From Variovorax sp. OK212 (GTDB taxonomy: Bacteria > Pseudomonadota > Gammaproteobacteria > Burkholderiales > Burkholderiaceae_C): 64,000 nucleotides of DNA. This document shows positions 53,299 to 61,170 of the stretch, one piece after another; the first letter of the stretch is position 1; each line of letters starts with the position of its first letter. The notes below the pieces were generated by a model. The model saw only the letters and a list, made by a program, of their open reading frames with translations, was not told the DNA's origin and did no database searches. The stretch lies in contig NZ_FOLP01000014.1 in the NCBI RefSeq assembly GCF_900112425.1, positions 115,585 to 179,584 on the forward strand, given 5' to 3'. The position numbers and the translations under genes were made by a program.

Positions 53299-53826
53299 TC
53301 ATGGAAGGCGCAGGCCTTCGAAGAAGGTCTTGGGCGCATCGGGCGACGAAGGCTTGCCGAGCACGGTCGCCTGGTAGAGCGCGACGCTGCCGTCCTTTTG
53401 CGACTGGGCGAACCACAGGATCTGCAGGGGCGCCGCGCCCTGCGCCGCATCGAGCCGCAGCGGGGGCGGCGTGGCGGTCGCGCGCTGGAGTTCTGCTGGC
53501 GCTTCGGTCACTGCCGCCGCGCCGAGTTGCGCCCGCGTGGCGGCGCGCCACGCATGGAGCCAGGCCTGGGCCTGTTCCGGGCCGTTGGCGGAGGCATGCG
53601 CGATGGCGAAGGTGGCGCCGCCGGCCTCGCAGCCCGTCATGTCGACCTGCACCGACTCGGCGCCCAGCGGCAGGGCCCGGTTGGCGCGGTCGGCCTTGCA
53701 CGGCAGCAGCGCGACCAGGCCCGATTCGGCAATCGGCACTTCGCGCCAGTTGAAGGTGGGGCTGCAGGCGGCGAGCAGGACGGCTGCGGCCAGCGCGAGC
53801 CAGGGACGGGGGGCGGGGGACGGCAT
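53299..53826 (-). CDS. Hypothetical lipoprotein
   Basis: A 175-residue predicted lipoprotein. The signal has a lipobox Cys in AAAVLLAACSP near residue 21. The mature part has a TFNWREVPI start, then cysteines in LLPCKAD and MTGCEAG, and later ALYQATVLGKPSSPDAPKTFFEGLRLP in outline. I do not recognise a named family. It is set apart from neighbours on both sides. ATG 53826 begins the signal peptide. Confidence 0.72.
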   Translation of the reverse strand: MPSPAPRPWLALAAAVLLAACSPTFNWREVPIAESGLVALLPCKADRANRALPLGAESVQVDMTGCEAGGATFAIAHASANGPEQAQAWLHAWRAATRAQLGAAAVTEAPAELQRATATPPPLRLDAAQGAAPLQILWFAQSQKDGSVALYQATVLGKPSSPDAPKTFFEGLRLP

Positions 53827-53960
53827 GGGGGAGCGATTATCGGCCGTGCCGTATGTGCCGTGCCGTGCCGCGCGACGGGGCGGCCGGACCAGTCGAGGCG
53901 TCGCCAGCACGATCCGGCGTGCGGAACTAAAATCGCGCCGCCCTCCTCATCCCTGGTGCC

Positions 53961-54458
53961 ATGAAGAAATACATCGCCGCTGCCTCCGTCGTCCTTGCGC
54001 TGGCCGTTGGCGCGGGCGTGTACTTCAACTCCGGCGCCACCGCCGCGCCGGCCTCGACCTTCGTGCTGCTCGACGGCACGCAAAAGAGCACCGCCGACCT
54101 GAAGGGCAAGGTCACCCTGGTCAACTTCTGGGCCACGAGCTGCGTGACCTGCGTGGGCGAGATGCCCAAGGTCATCGCCACCTACGACAAGTACAAGGCC
54201 CAGGGCTACGACACGCTGGCCGTGGCCATGAGCTACGACCCGCCGAGCTACGTCGTCAACTTCGCCGAAACGCGCAAGCTGCCGTTCAAGGTGGCGATCG
54301 ACAACACCGGCAGCGTGGCGCAGGCCTGGGGCGACGTGAAGCTCACGCCGACCACCTACCTGGTGAACAAGCGCGGCGAGATCGTGAAGCGCTATGTGGG
54401 CGAGCCCGATTTCGCCGAGCTGCACAAGCTGATCGAGAAGCTGCTGGCCGAGGCCTGA
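53961..54458 (+). CDS. TlpA-like thiol-disulfide oxidoreductase, membrane-anchored or exported
   Basis: A 165-residue protein with an N-terminal signal or anchor (residues 4-22). The thioredoxin fold has the active site CVTC in TSCVTCVGEMP near residue 57, and the cis-Pro loop LTPTTYLVNKRG near residue 131. It probably reduces or oxidises disulfides in the periplasm, such as in cytochrome c maturation. A strong terminator follows. Confidence 0.87.
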   Translation: MKKYIAAASVVLALAVGAGVYFNSGATAAPASTFVLLDGTQKSTADLKGKVTLVNFWATSCVTCVGEMPKVIATYDKYKAQGYDTLAVAMSYDPPSYVVNFAETRKLPFKVAIDNTGSVAQAWGDVKLTPTTYLVNKRGEIVKRYVGEPDFAELHKLIEKLLAEA

Positions 54459-54494
54459 GTTTTCGCGGCCCCGTGCTTCCCCCTGCTTCCCCGC

Positions 54495-54525
54495 AAAAGG
54501 CGCTCCGAAAGGGCGCCTTTTGTTT
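54495..54525 (+). terminator. Rho-independent terminator after the TlpA-like gene
   Basis: A nine-pair stem (aaaaggcgc with gcgcctttt, about 9-nt loop) ends in ttttgtttt. It lies 37 bp after the stop codon. Confidence 0.88.
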
Positions 54526-54747
54526 TGGAGCTTGCCGCTCCGAGGCCGCCGAGCAGGCCTAAAGGACGGCTTTCGAGCGGCCAATAGCAACAACCCGAAG
54601 CAGATGGGCGGCCGGATTTTGCTAATCTGCGCCTTCCGCAGCATTGCGCCACCGCGCGCTTTCCTCGATGACCGACTCCTTCGCGGCCGCAGTTTCCGGC
54701 CCGCTCTCCGGCACTGGCGTGGCCTGCCGGGCTTCTTGCGTGCGCGC

Positions 54748-55338
54748 ATGAGCTTCTCCGTATCACGCCCCCTGCCGCTCTCAGCCATGCCGGCCGTCGT
54801 GCTGGTCATGCCCGAAGAAGCGCACGAGATCGACGCCACGCGCGCGATCTTCCGCGACTACGCCGCCTCGCTGGGCATCGACCTGGACTTCCAGGATTTC
54901 GACGGCGAGCTGGCCTCCCTGCCCGGCGACTACGCCGAACCGCGCGGCACGCTGCTGCTGGCGTTGGTCGATCCCGCGAACGTGAAGGAAGAAGCCGGCC
55001 GGCAGGCGCCGATGCTGAAGCGCGCCGACGGCACGCTGGTGCACGTGGCGGGCTGCTGTGCGCTGCGTCCGCTGGACAACGCGGACTACGCCAATGCCGC
55101 GGAAATGAAGCGCCTGTACGTGCGCCCCGGCTTCCGCGGGCTGGGCCTGGGCCGGCAGCTGGCCGAGGCCATCCTCGATGCCGCACGCGGCGCGGGCTAC
55201 GGCTGCGTGCTGCTGGACACCCTCGACGACATGGAGTCGGCGCGGGCCCTCTACGAAGACCTGGGCTTCGAAGAGGTGCCGCCCTACTATCACAACCCCG
55301 TTGCCGGGGCCCATTACCTGAAGGCGGATCTCTACTAG
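54748..55338 (+). CDS. GNAT-family N-acetyltransferase
   Basis: A 196-residue acetyl-CoA-dependent acetyltransferase. The acetyl-CoA motif is MKRLYVRPGFRGLGLGRQLAEA near residue 115, in outline RxxGxG, and the C-terminal ALYEDLGFEEVPPYY is typical. The first 13 residues may not be translated: an ATG at 54787 also starts a plausible protein. The substrate is unknown. Confidence 0.85.
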   Translation: MSFSVSRPLPLSAMPAVVLVMPEEAHEIDATRAIFRDYAASLGIDLDFQDFDGELASLPGDYAEPRGTLLLALVDPANVKEEAGRQAPMLKRADGTLVHVAGCCALRPLDNADYANAAEMKRLYVRPGFRGLGLGRQLAEAILDAARGAGYGCVLLDTLDDMESARALYEDLGFEEVPPYYHNPVAGAHYLKADLY

Positions 55339-55343
55339 GAGAC

Positions 55344-55850
55344 TCAGCCGCGGGCTTGCGCCAGCAGCGTGTCGGCGTCGCTGACTTCGAACTTGCCCGG
55401 TGCCTCGACGTTCAGCGTCGCGACCTTGCCGTCCTTCACGAGCATCGAGTAGCGGTTGCTGCGCAGGCCCATGCCGCGGCCGTTCAGGTCGAGCGTGAGG
55501 CCCGTGGCCTTGGCGAAGTCGGCGCTGCCGTCGGCCAGCATGCGCACCTTGGCGCCGGTCTTCTGGTCGCGCGCCCAGGCGCCCATCACGAAGGCGTCGT
55601 TCACGCTCACGCACCAGATCTCGTCCACGCCGGCGGCCTTGAAGTCGTCGAAGTGCTGCACGTAGCCGGGCACATGCTTGGCCGAGCAGGTGGGCGTGAA
55701 GGCGCCGGGCAGTGCGAACAGCGCGATGGTCTTGCCGGCCGAGGCCTTGGCCACGTCCACGGCGTTCGGGCCGATGCTGCAGCCTTCGCCCTCGACTTCG
55801 GAATACTCCTGCAGGGTGGCCGAGGGAAGGGTGTCGCCGACTTTGATCAT
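55344..55850 (-). CDS. Peroxiredoxin (PRX5-like redoxin)
   Basis: A 168-residue thiol peroxidase. The peroxidatic Cys is in PGAFTPTCSAKHVPG near residue 55. A second Cys in IWCVSVNDAFVM near residue 80 is the candidate partner, and another is in EGCSIG. It removes hydrogen peroxide and organic peroxides. Gene end is 5 bp from the converging GNAT gene. It follows the terminator of the ribosomal operon. Confidence 0.92.
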   Translation of the reverse strand: MIKVGDTLPSATLQEYSEVEGEGCSIGPNAVDVAKASAGKTIALFALPGAFTPTCSAKHVPGYVQHFDDFKAAGVDEIWCVSVNDAFVMGAWARDQKTGAKVRMLADGSADFAKATGLTLDLNGRGMGLRSNRYSMLVKDGKVATLNVEAPGKFEVSDADTLLAQARG

Positions 55851-55870
55851 GTAGATGCTCCAGAAAAAGA

Positions 55871-55897
55871 AAAACGGCCCACATTGTGGGCCGTTTT
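55871..55897 (-). terminator. Terminator of the L3-S17 ribosomal transcript
   Basis: A symmetrical stem (aaaacggcccac with gtgggccgtttt, 3-nt loop) lies 36 bp after the rpsQ stop. It has T-runs on both strands. Confidence 0.9.
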
Positions 55898-55932
55898 CGA
55901 GTGGGCTGTCGGGAGCCGGGAGATCTGGACGC

Positions 55933-56208
55933 TTAGACCAGAACTGCCTTCTCGACCAGACGGGTCACGACCCAGTTCTTGGTCTTCGAGATCGGACGGC
56001 TTTCCGTGATCTCGATGGTGTCGCCCAGCTTGTACTCGCCCTTTTCGTCATGGGCGTGGTACTTGCTCGTCTTGGCCACGATCTTGCCGTAGAGCTCGTG
56101 CTTCACACGGCGCTCGACCAGCACGGTCACGGTCTTGGCACGCTTGTCGCTGACCACCTTGCCGATCAAGGTGCGCTTGAGGGATTTTTTAGGTTCCGTC
56201 ATGTTCAC
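55933..56208 (-). CDS. rpsQ: 30S ribosomal protein S17
   Basis: A 91-residue protein that binds 16S rRNA early. Features are RTLIGKVVSDKRAKTVTVLVERR and YGKIVAKTSKYHAHDE, then GDTIEITESRPISKTKNW. The usual length is about 85-90. It is the last gene of the S10 operon; the terminator follows. Confidence 0.97.
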   Translation of the reverse strand: MNMTEPKKSLKRTLIGKVVSDKRAKTVTVLVERRVKHELYGKIVAKTSKYHAHDEKGEYKLGDTIEITESRPISKTKNWVVTRLVEKAVLV

Positions 56209-56211
56209 TCC

Positions 56212-56463
56212 TTACTTGGCGGCGGGGGTTTCTTGCTGCTTCTGAGCAAGAATGGTCTTGGCGCGAGCGATGTCGCGACGCGTCACGCGCAGCGTCGAGG
56301 TGTTCGACAGCTGTTGCGTGGCCTTCTGCATGCGCAGACCGAAGTGGGCCTTCTGCAGGTCCTTGATTTCGGTTTCGAGGCCAGCGACATCCTTCGTGCG
56401 AAGGGTTGCGGCCTTGGTCACCTTGGCCGGAGCCGCGGTTTCTTTTTTCTTACGGGTTGCCAT
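56212..56463 (-). CDS. rpmC: 50S ribosomal protein L29
   Basis: An 83-residue protein. The core (LETEIKDLQKAHFGLRMQKATQQLSN and RRDIARAKTIL) is typical. A basic N-terminal extension of about 20 residues (ATRKKKETAAPAKVTKAAT) precedes the core, so the protein is longer than the usual 63-68. The ATG at 56463 opens the extension; no later start fits. Confidence 0.95.
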   Translation of the reverse strand: MATRKKKETAAPAKVTKAATLRTKDVAGLETEIKDLQKAHFGLRMQKATQQLSNTSTLRVTRRDIARAKTILAQKQQETPAAK

Positions 56464-56476
56464 CAGTGTTCTCCTC

Positions 56477-56893
56477 TCAGGCGCCGAGCTGGCGAGCGAC
56501 GAACGTCGTGCGCAGCGGAAGCTTGGCGGCGGCCAGGCGGAACGCTTCGCGAGCGAGTTCTTCGGGCACGCCGACGATCTCGAACACGATCTTGCCGGGC
56601 TGGATTTCAGCGACGTAGTACTCGGGGTTGCCCTTACCGTTACCCATCCGCACTTCAGCGGGCTTGGTAGAGATTGGCTTGTCCGGGAACACGCGGATCC
56701 AGATACGGCCACCGCGCTTCACGTGACGCGAAATCGCGCGACGAGCGGCTTCGATCTGGCGTGCCGTGAGGCGGCCGCGATCGGTGCATTTGAGACCGAA
56801 ATCACCGAACGCAACCGAGTTACCCGTGGTTGCGACGCCGGTGTTGCGGCCCTTTTGTTCCTTGCGGAACTTTCTGCGTGCAGGTTGCAGCAT
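56477..56893 (-). CDS. rplP: 50S ribosomal protein L16
   Basis: A 138-residue protein of the peptidyl-transferase centre. Segments RKFRKEQKGRN, GRLTARQIEAARRA and RMGNGKGNPEYYVAEIQPGK (in outline) identify it. Length is normal. It is in the usual place between S3 and L29. Confidence 0.98.
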   Translation of the reverse strand: MLQPARRKFRKEQKGRNTGVATTGNSVAFGDFGLKCTDRGRLTARQIEAARRAISRHVKRGGRIWIRVFPDKPISTKPAEVRMGNGKGNPEYYVAEIQPGKIVFEIVGVPEELAREAFRLAAAKLPLRTTFVARQLGA

Positions 56894-56945
56894 GTTTTGT
56901 TACTCCGTGAGGGCCCCAGGCGCTTTCGCGCCCGGGAGCGACCGA

Positions 56946-57857
56946 TTACTCGGTCTTGGCACCGTCCGCTGCTGCAGCGGGCGCGGCTTTGCGGACGCGC
57001 TTAACGGCGGGTTTCGAGTCTGCACCGGCACCGCCGGTTGCTTCTGCGGGCTTGTCGCTGCCATCGGCGGGAGCGGTGTTGCCACCGATCGGGCCACGGC
57101 CGCCGGCACGGGGGCCGGGACCACGACGGTCGCCACCCGGACGGTCGCCAGGGCGACCATCACGGCGGGGACCACGCGGACGACGTTCTTCTTCAGGACG
57201 CGGCGTTTCGACGGCCGGCAGGTCGTTACGACCCAGCGTGTCGCCCTTGTAGACCCAGACCTTGACGCCGATGACGCCGTACGTGGTCTTGGCTTCCGAG
57301 GTGCCGTAGTCGATGTCGGCGCGCAGGGTGTGAAGCGGCACGCGGCCTTCGCGGTACCACTCGGTACGCGCGATTTCGATGCCGTTCAGGCGGCCAGCCG
57401 ACATGATCTTGATGCCCAGGGCACCCAGACGCATGGCGTTTTGCATGGCGCGCTTCATGGCGCGGCGGAACATGATCCGCTTTTCGAGCTGCTGCGTGAT
57501 GCTGTCGGCGATCAGCTGCGCATCGATTTCGGGCTTGCGCACTTCTTCGATGTTGACCGCAACCGGCACGCCGAGCTGCTTGCCCAGTTCGCGCTTGAGG
57601 TTCTCGATGTCTTCGCCCTTCTTGCCGATCACGACGCCCGGACGTGCCGAGTAGATCGTGATGCGTGCGTTCTTGGCGGGACGTTCGATCATGACGCGCG
57701 AGACCGAAGCGTTCTTCAGCTTCTTCTTCAGGTATTCGCGAACCTTGATGTCTTCGGCCAGCATGCCCGCGAAATCGCGGTCGCTTGCGTACCAGCGGCT
57801 GGACCAGTTACGGGTAACCGCAAGGCGGAACCCGGTTGGGTGGATTTTCTGTCCCAT
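56946..57857 (-). CDS. rpsC: 30S ribosomal protein S3 with long C-terminal tail
   Basis: A 303-residue protein, about 70 longer than Escherichia coli S3. KH domain motif: ARPGVVIGKKGEDIE near residue 75. The C-terminal domain ends with VGVKVWVYKGD, followed by a low-complexity tail rich in Arg, Pro, Gly and Ala. The tail holds PEEERRPRGPRRDGRPGDRP and later ATGGAGADSKPAVKRVRK. The tail is likely disordered and may bind RNA. ATG 57857 is the normal start (MGQKIHPTGFRL). Confidence 0.97.
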   Translation of the reverse strand: MGQKIHPTGFRLAVTRNWSSRWYASDRDFAGMLAEDIKVREYLKKKLKNASVSRVMIERPAKNARITIYSARPGVVIGKKGEDIENLKRELGKQLGVPVAVNIEEVRKPEIDAQLIADSITQQLEKRIMFRRAMKRAMQNAMRLGALGIKIMSAGRLNGIEIARTEWYREGRVPLHTLRADIDYGTSEAKTTYGVIGVKVWVYKGDTLGRNDLPAVETPRPEEERRPRGPRRDGRPGDRPGGDRRGPGPRAGGRGPIGGNTAPADGSDKPAEATGGAGADSKPAVKRVRKAAPAAAADGAKTE

Positions 57858-57874
57858 ATTTCTTCCAGGCCTTC

Positions 57875-58207
57875 TTAGTTGCCGACCGTCACGTACACAT
57901 GGCACGTGGGCTTGCTGATGCGATTGCCGCGACCCTTGGCCCGAGCGGTGAAACGCTTGAGCGTTGCACCTTGCTCGACGTAGATGGTCTTGACCTTCAG
58001 CTCGTCGATGTCGGCACCGTCGTTGTGCTCGGCGTTGGCAATAGCCGACTCCAGCACCTTCTTGATGATCACAGCGGCCTTTTTCTGCGTGAACTGCAGA
58101 ACGTTGAGCGCTTGATCGACCTTCTTGCCGCGGATCAGGTCCGCGACCAGACGGCCCTTGTCGACCGACAGGCGGACACCGCGGAGGACTGCACGTGTTT
58201 CAGACAT
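57875..58207 (-). CDS. rplV: 50S ribosomal protein L22
   Basis: A 110-residue protein that lines the exit tunnel. Features are RAVLRGVRLSVDKGRLVADLIRGK in outline and AKGRGNRISKPTCHVYVTV. Length is normal. Confidence 0.98.
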   Translation of the reverse strand: MSETRAVLRGVRLSVDKGRLVADLIRGKKVDQALNVLQFTQKKAAVIIKKVLESAIANAEHNDGADIDELKVKTIYVEQGATLKRFTARAKGRGNRISKPTCHVYVTVGN

Positions 58208-58216
58208 GGTCGTTCC

Positions 58217-58495
58217 TTACTTCTTCTGGACTTTTTTGTCCGCGGGGTGCCCCTTGAACGTGCGCGTGAGCGCAAATTCGCCGAGCTTGTGGCCGACCAT
58301 CTGGTCGGTGATGTACACGGGCACGTGTTGCTTGCCGTTGTGCACAGCGATGGTCAGACCGATGAATTCGGGCAGAACCATCGAGCGGCGCGACCAGGTC
58401 TTGATCGGCTTCTTGTCCTTGGTCGTCACGGCCTTGTCGGCCTTGGCCACGAGGTGGTGGTCGACGAAAGGACCCTTTTTGAGAGAGCGAGTCAT
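58217..58495 (-). CDS. rpsS: 30S ribosomal protein S19
   Basis: A 92-residue protein. TRSLKKGPFVDHHLVAK, RRSMVLPEFIGLTIAVHNGK and VGHKLGEFALTRTFKGH (in outline) identify it. Length is normal. Confidence 0.98.
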   Translation of the reverse strand: MTRSLKKGPFVDHHLVAKADKAVTTKDKKPIKTWSRRSMVLPEFIGLTIAVHNGKQHVPVYITDQMVGHKLGEFALTRTFKGHPADKKVQKK

Positions 58496-58505
58496 TGGCT
58501 ATCCC

Positions 58506-59330
58506 TTACTTCTTGCGACGCGACACGATGAAGACCTGCGTGCGCTTGTTGTTACGGGTGCGATAGCCCTTGGTCAGATTGCCCCATGGGTCGACAGGAT
58601 GGCGGCCTTCGCCAGTCTTGCCTTCGCCGCCACCGTGCGGGTGGTCGACCGGGTTCATCACGACGCCGCGCACGGTCGGGCGAATGCCCTTCCAGCGCTT
58701 GGCGCCTGCCTTGCCGAGTTGGCGCAGGCTGTGCTCTTCGTTGGCCACTTCGCCGATGGTTGCACGGCATTCGATGTGGATGCGACGCACCTCACCCGAA
58801 CGCATGCGGACCTGGGCGTAGACGCCTTCGCGAGCCAGCAGCGTGGCCGACGTGCCGGCCGAACGCGCGATCTGCGCGCCCTTGCCGGGTTGCAGTTCGA
58901 TGCAGTGGATCGTCGAGCCGACCGGAATGTTGCGGATCGGCAGGGTGTTGCCGGCGCGGATCGGGGCTTCGGCGCCCGACATCAGCGTTGCACCGGCTTC
59001 AAGACCGCGCGGGGCGATGATGTAGCGGCGCTCGCCGTCGGCGTAGCAGACCAGAGCGATGTGGGCGGTGCGGTTCGGGTCGTACTCGATGCGTTCGACC
59101 TTGGCCGGGATGCCGTCCTTGTTGCGCACGAAGTCGACAACGCGGTAGTGGTGCTTGGAACCACCGCCACGGTGACGGATCGTGATGTGACCGTTGTTGT
59201 TACGGCCAGCCTTCTGGAACTGGGGTTCCAGCAGGGCTGCGTGAGGAGCACCCTTGTACAGGTGGTCACGCGAAATCTTCACCGCGCCGCGTTGGCCCGG
59301 CGAAGTGGGTTTCATCTTGATGACGGCCAT
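58506..59330 (-). CDS. rplB: 50S ribosomal protein L2
   Basis: A 274-residue protein of the subunit interface. Features are IKMKPTSPGQRGAVKI, the RNA-binding DFVRNKDGIPAKVERIEYDPNR (in outline), and VMNPVDHPHGGGEGK near residue 228. Length is normal. It follows L23 by 2 bp. Confidence 0.98.
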   Translation of the reverse strand: MAVIKMKPTSPGQRGAVKISRDHLYKGAPHAALLEPQFQKAGRNNNGHITIRHRGGGSKHHYRVVDFVRNKDGIPAKVERIEYDPNRTAHIALVCYADGERRYIIAPRGLEAGATLMSGAEAPIRAGNTLPIRNIPVGSTIHCIELQPGKGAQIARSAGTSATLLAREGVYAQVRMRSGEVRRIHIECRATIGEVANEEHSLRQLGKAGAKRWKGIRPTVRGVVMNPVDHPHGGGEGKTGEGRHPVDPWGNLTKGYRTRNNKRTQVFIVSRRKK

Positions 59331-59332
59331 GA

Positions 59333-59668
59333 TTAAGCGCCTTCCCCGACGAGGTTGAGCTCTTGACCGGCCTTCAGCGTCACATAGGCCTTGCGAACGT
59401 TGTCGCGGCGGCCGATGGACTTGCCAAAGCGCTTGGTCTTGCCCTTGGTGTTGAGCACCGACACGCCCTGGACTTCGACCTTGAACATCAGTTCAACAGC
59501 GGCCTTGATCTCGGGCTTGGTGGCGTCTTGCAGCACCTTGAAAGTGACAGCGTTCGACTTTTCGCCGACCATCGTGGCCTTTTCGGACACGATCGGGGCG
59601 ACCAGCACCGCCATCAGGCGGCCTTCTTCGAACGTACGTTCAGCGGCGGTAGGGTTCACGCGGCTCAT
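59333..59668 (-). CDS. rplW: 50S ribosomal protein L23
   Basis: A 111-residue protein at the tunnel exit. IVSEKATMVGEKSNAVTFKV, KAAVELMFKV and KGKTKRFGKSIGRRDNVRKAYV (in outline) identify it. ATG 59668 overlaps the L4 stop by ATGA. Length is normal to slightly long. Confidence 0.97.
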   Translation of the reverse strand: MSRVNPTAAERTFEEGRLMAVLVAPIVSEKATMVGEKSNAVTFKVLQDATKPEIKAAVELMFKVEVQGVSVLNTKGKTKRFGKSIGRRDNVRKAYVTLKAGQELNLVGEGA

Positions 59669-60285
59669 GCGAACATCTCCTTGAGCTTGTCGACGGCACC
59701 CTTGGTGACCAGCACCTTCTTGTAGTGAACCAGCGACACCGGATCGGCGTAACGGGGTTCGACCACGAGGATGTTGACCAGATTGCGCGAGGCAAGGTAC
59801 AGGTTTTCGTCGACTTCTTCGGCGATCACGAGCACGGACTCGAGATTCATCGCCTTGAAACGGGCTGCCAGCGGCTTCGTCTTGGGCGAATCCACGGTCA
59901 GCGAATCGACCACGGCCAGACGGCCTTCGCGAGCGAGCTGCGAGAAGATGGCGGCCATGCCGGCGCGGTACATCTTCTTGTTGATCTTCTGCGAGAAGTT
60001 TTCGTCAGGCATGTTCGGGAAAATCCGGCCACCCCCGCGCCACAGCGGCGAGGACGTCATACCGGCACGGGCGCGGCCCGTTCCCTTTTGCTTGAAAGGC
60101 TTCTTGGTCGAGTGCTTGACCTGCTCGCGGTCCTTCTGGGCGCGCGTGCCTTGGCGGGCATTGGCCTGGAATGCAACGACGATCTGGTGAACCAGGTCTT
60201 CGTTGTAGTCACGGCCGAACACGGTCTCGGGGGCGTCGTACTTCGACGCGGCCTGGCCTTGTTCGTTCAGGAGTTCGAGTTCCAT
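59665..60285 (-). CDS. rplD: 50S ribosomal protein L4
   Basis: A 206-residue protein. FGRDYNEDLVHQIVVAFQANAR, KPFKQKGTGRARAG and SPLWRGGGRIF identify it. In Escherichia coli L4 represses its own operon through a leader; a candidate leader lies before rplC here. Its ATG overlaps the L3 stop by one base (taatg). Confidence 0.97.
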   Translation of the reverse strand: MELELLNEQGQAASKYDAPETVFGRDYNEDLVHQIVVAFQANARQGTRAQKDREQVKHSTKKPFKQKGTGRARAGMTSSPLWRGGGRIFPNMPDENFSQKINKKMYRAGMAAIFSQLAREGRLAVVDSLTVDSPKTKPLAARFKAMNLESVLVIAEEVDENLYLASRNLVNILVVEPRYADPVSLVHYKKVLVTKGAVDKLKEMFA

Positions 60286-60965
60286 TACTTCGCTCCTTCA
60301 GCCGCTTGCGGCTTGGCCTTGATGGCGGGACGCACGGTGACGAAGCCACCCTTCGAACCCGGAATCGCGCCCTTGATGAGCAGCAGTTGGCGCGCTTCGT
60401 CGATGCGGAACACGTCGAGGTTTTGCGTCGTGCGCGTGACGTCGCCGAGGTGGCCCGTCATGCGCTTGCCGGGGAACACGCGACCGGGGTCTTGTGCCAT
60501 ACCGATCGAGCCGGGAACGTTGTGCGAACGGCTGTTACCGTGCGACGCGCGTTGCGAGCTCATGTTGTGACGCTTGATCGTGCCAGCGAAGCCCTTGCCG
60601 ATGGAAGTGCCTTGCACGTCCACCTTCTGGCCCACGGAGAAAACGCTGCCGGCCGTGATCACGCCGCCAGCCTTGTGCTGACCTGCGGTATCTGCGGTGA
60701 CGCGGAATTCCTGGATGATTTCGCCTGCTTCGACACCCGCCTTGGCGAGGTGTCCGGCTTGGGGCTTGGTCACGCGCGATGCTTTGCGCGAACCGAACGT
60801 CACCTGCAGGGCGACGTAGCCATCGGTCTCTTGGGACTTGATCTGGGTCACACGGTTGTTGGACACATCCACCACCGTGACAGGAACTGCGTCCCCGTCA
60901 TCGGTGAAGAGACGCATCATCCCCACCTTGCGGCCCAGCAACCCGAGGGAGTTGCTCAGACTCAT
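60285..60965 (-). CDS. rplC: 50S ribosomal protein L3
   Basis: A 226-residue protein. LGLLGRKVGMMRLFTDDG, VTGTSIGKGFAGTIKRH-like QGTSIGKGFAGT and PGRVFPGKRMTGHLGD identify it. The gene does not follow rpsJ as in most bacteria; 2.6 kb of other genes separate them, and a near-consensus promoter lies 150 bp upstream. ATG 60965 has tggaga 7 bp before it. Confidence 0.97.
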   Translation of the reverse strand: MSLSNSLGLLGRKVGMMRLFTDDGDAVPVTVVDVSNNRVTQIKSQETDGYVALQVTFGSRKASRVTKPQAGHLAKAGVEAGEIIQEFRVTADTAGQHKAGGVITAGSVFSVGQKVDVQGTSIGKGFAGTIKRHNMSSQRASHGNSRSHNVPGSIGMAQDPGRVFPGKRMTGHLGDVTRTTQNLDVFRIDEARQLLLIKGAIPGSKGGFVTVRPAIKAKPQAAEGAK

Positions 60966-61064
60966 ATGTTTTCTCCAAAAATGGAAATCCTCTTCCGCCA
61001 CTGCCACTTCAATTGGCAACAGCGTTTGCCAGATTTCTCCGGCTACGGAAGAAGGTTGATAAAT

Positions 61065-61106
61065 CTCTGCCCACACAACACCCTTGCGGACGCAACAAGG
61101 GCAGAG
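61065..61106 (-). promoter_or_regulatory. rplC leader with competing hairpins
   Basis: Pairing option one: ctctgccc (minus strand) at 61106-61099 with gggcagag at 61072-61065. Pairing option two: cccttg at 61101-61096 with caaggg at 61086-61081. Both need bases 61099-61101, so only one can form. This lies at the start of the predicted rplC transcript and could be an L4-type feedback site. Confidence 0.5.
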
Positions 61107-61112
61107 CCAGCG

Positions 61113-61142
61113 ATTATAGCCCGCGGTGCGGGCGCATTGCAA
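61113..61142 (-). promoter_or_regulatory. Strong sigma-70-type promoter for rplC
   Basis: On the minus strand, TTGCAA (61142-61137), an 18-bp spacer and a perfect TATAAT (61118-61113). Expected transcript start is near 61105, about 140 bp before the rplC ATG. Confidence 0.8.
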
Positions 61143-61154
61143 GTGCGGTTGTGG

Positions 61155-61170
61155 CGCCCGTTTCCGGGCG
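61155..61170 (-). terminator. Small GAAA-loop hairpin after the KEP/KES repeat protein
   Basis: The stem cgcccg/cgggcg closes a gaaa tetraloop directly after the stop codon at 61171. There is no T-run, so termination may be partial. The rplC promoter follows at once. Confidence 0.55.
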
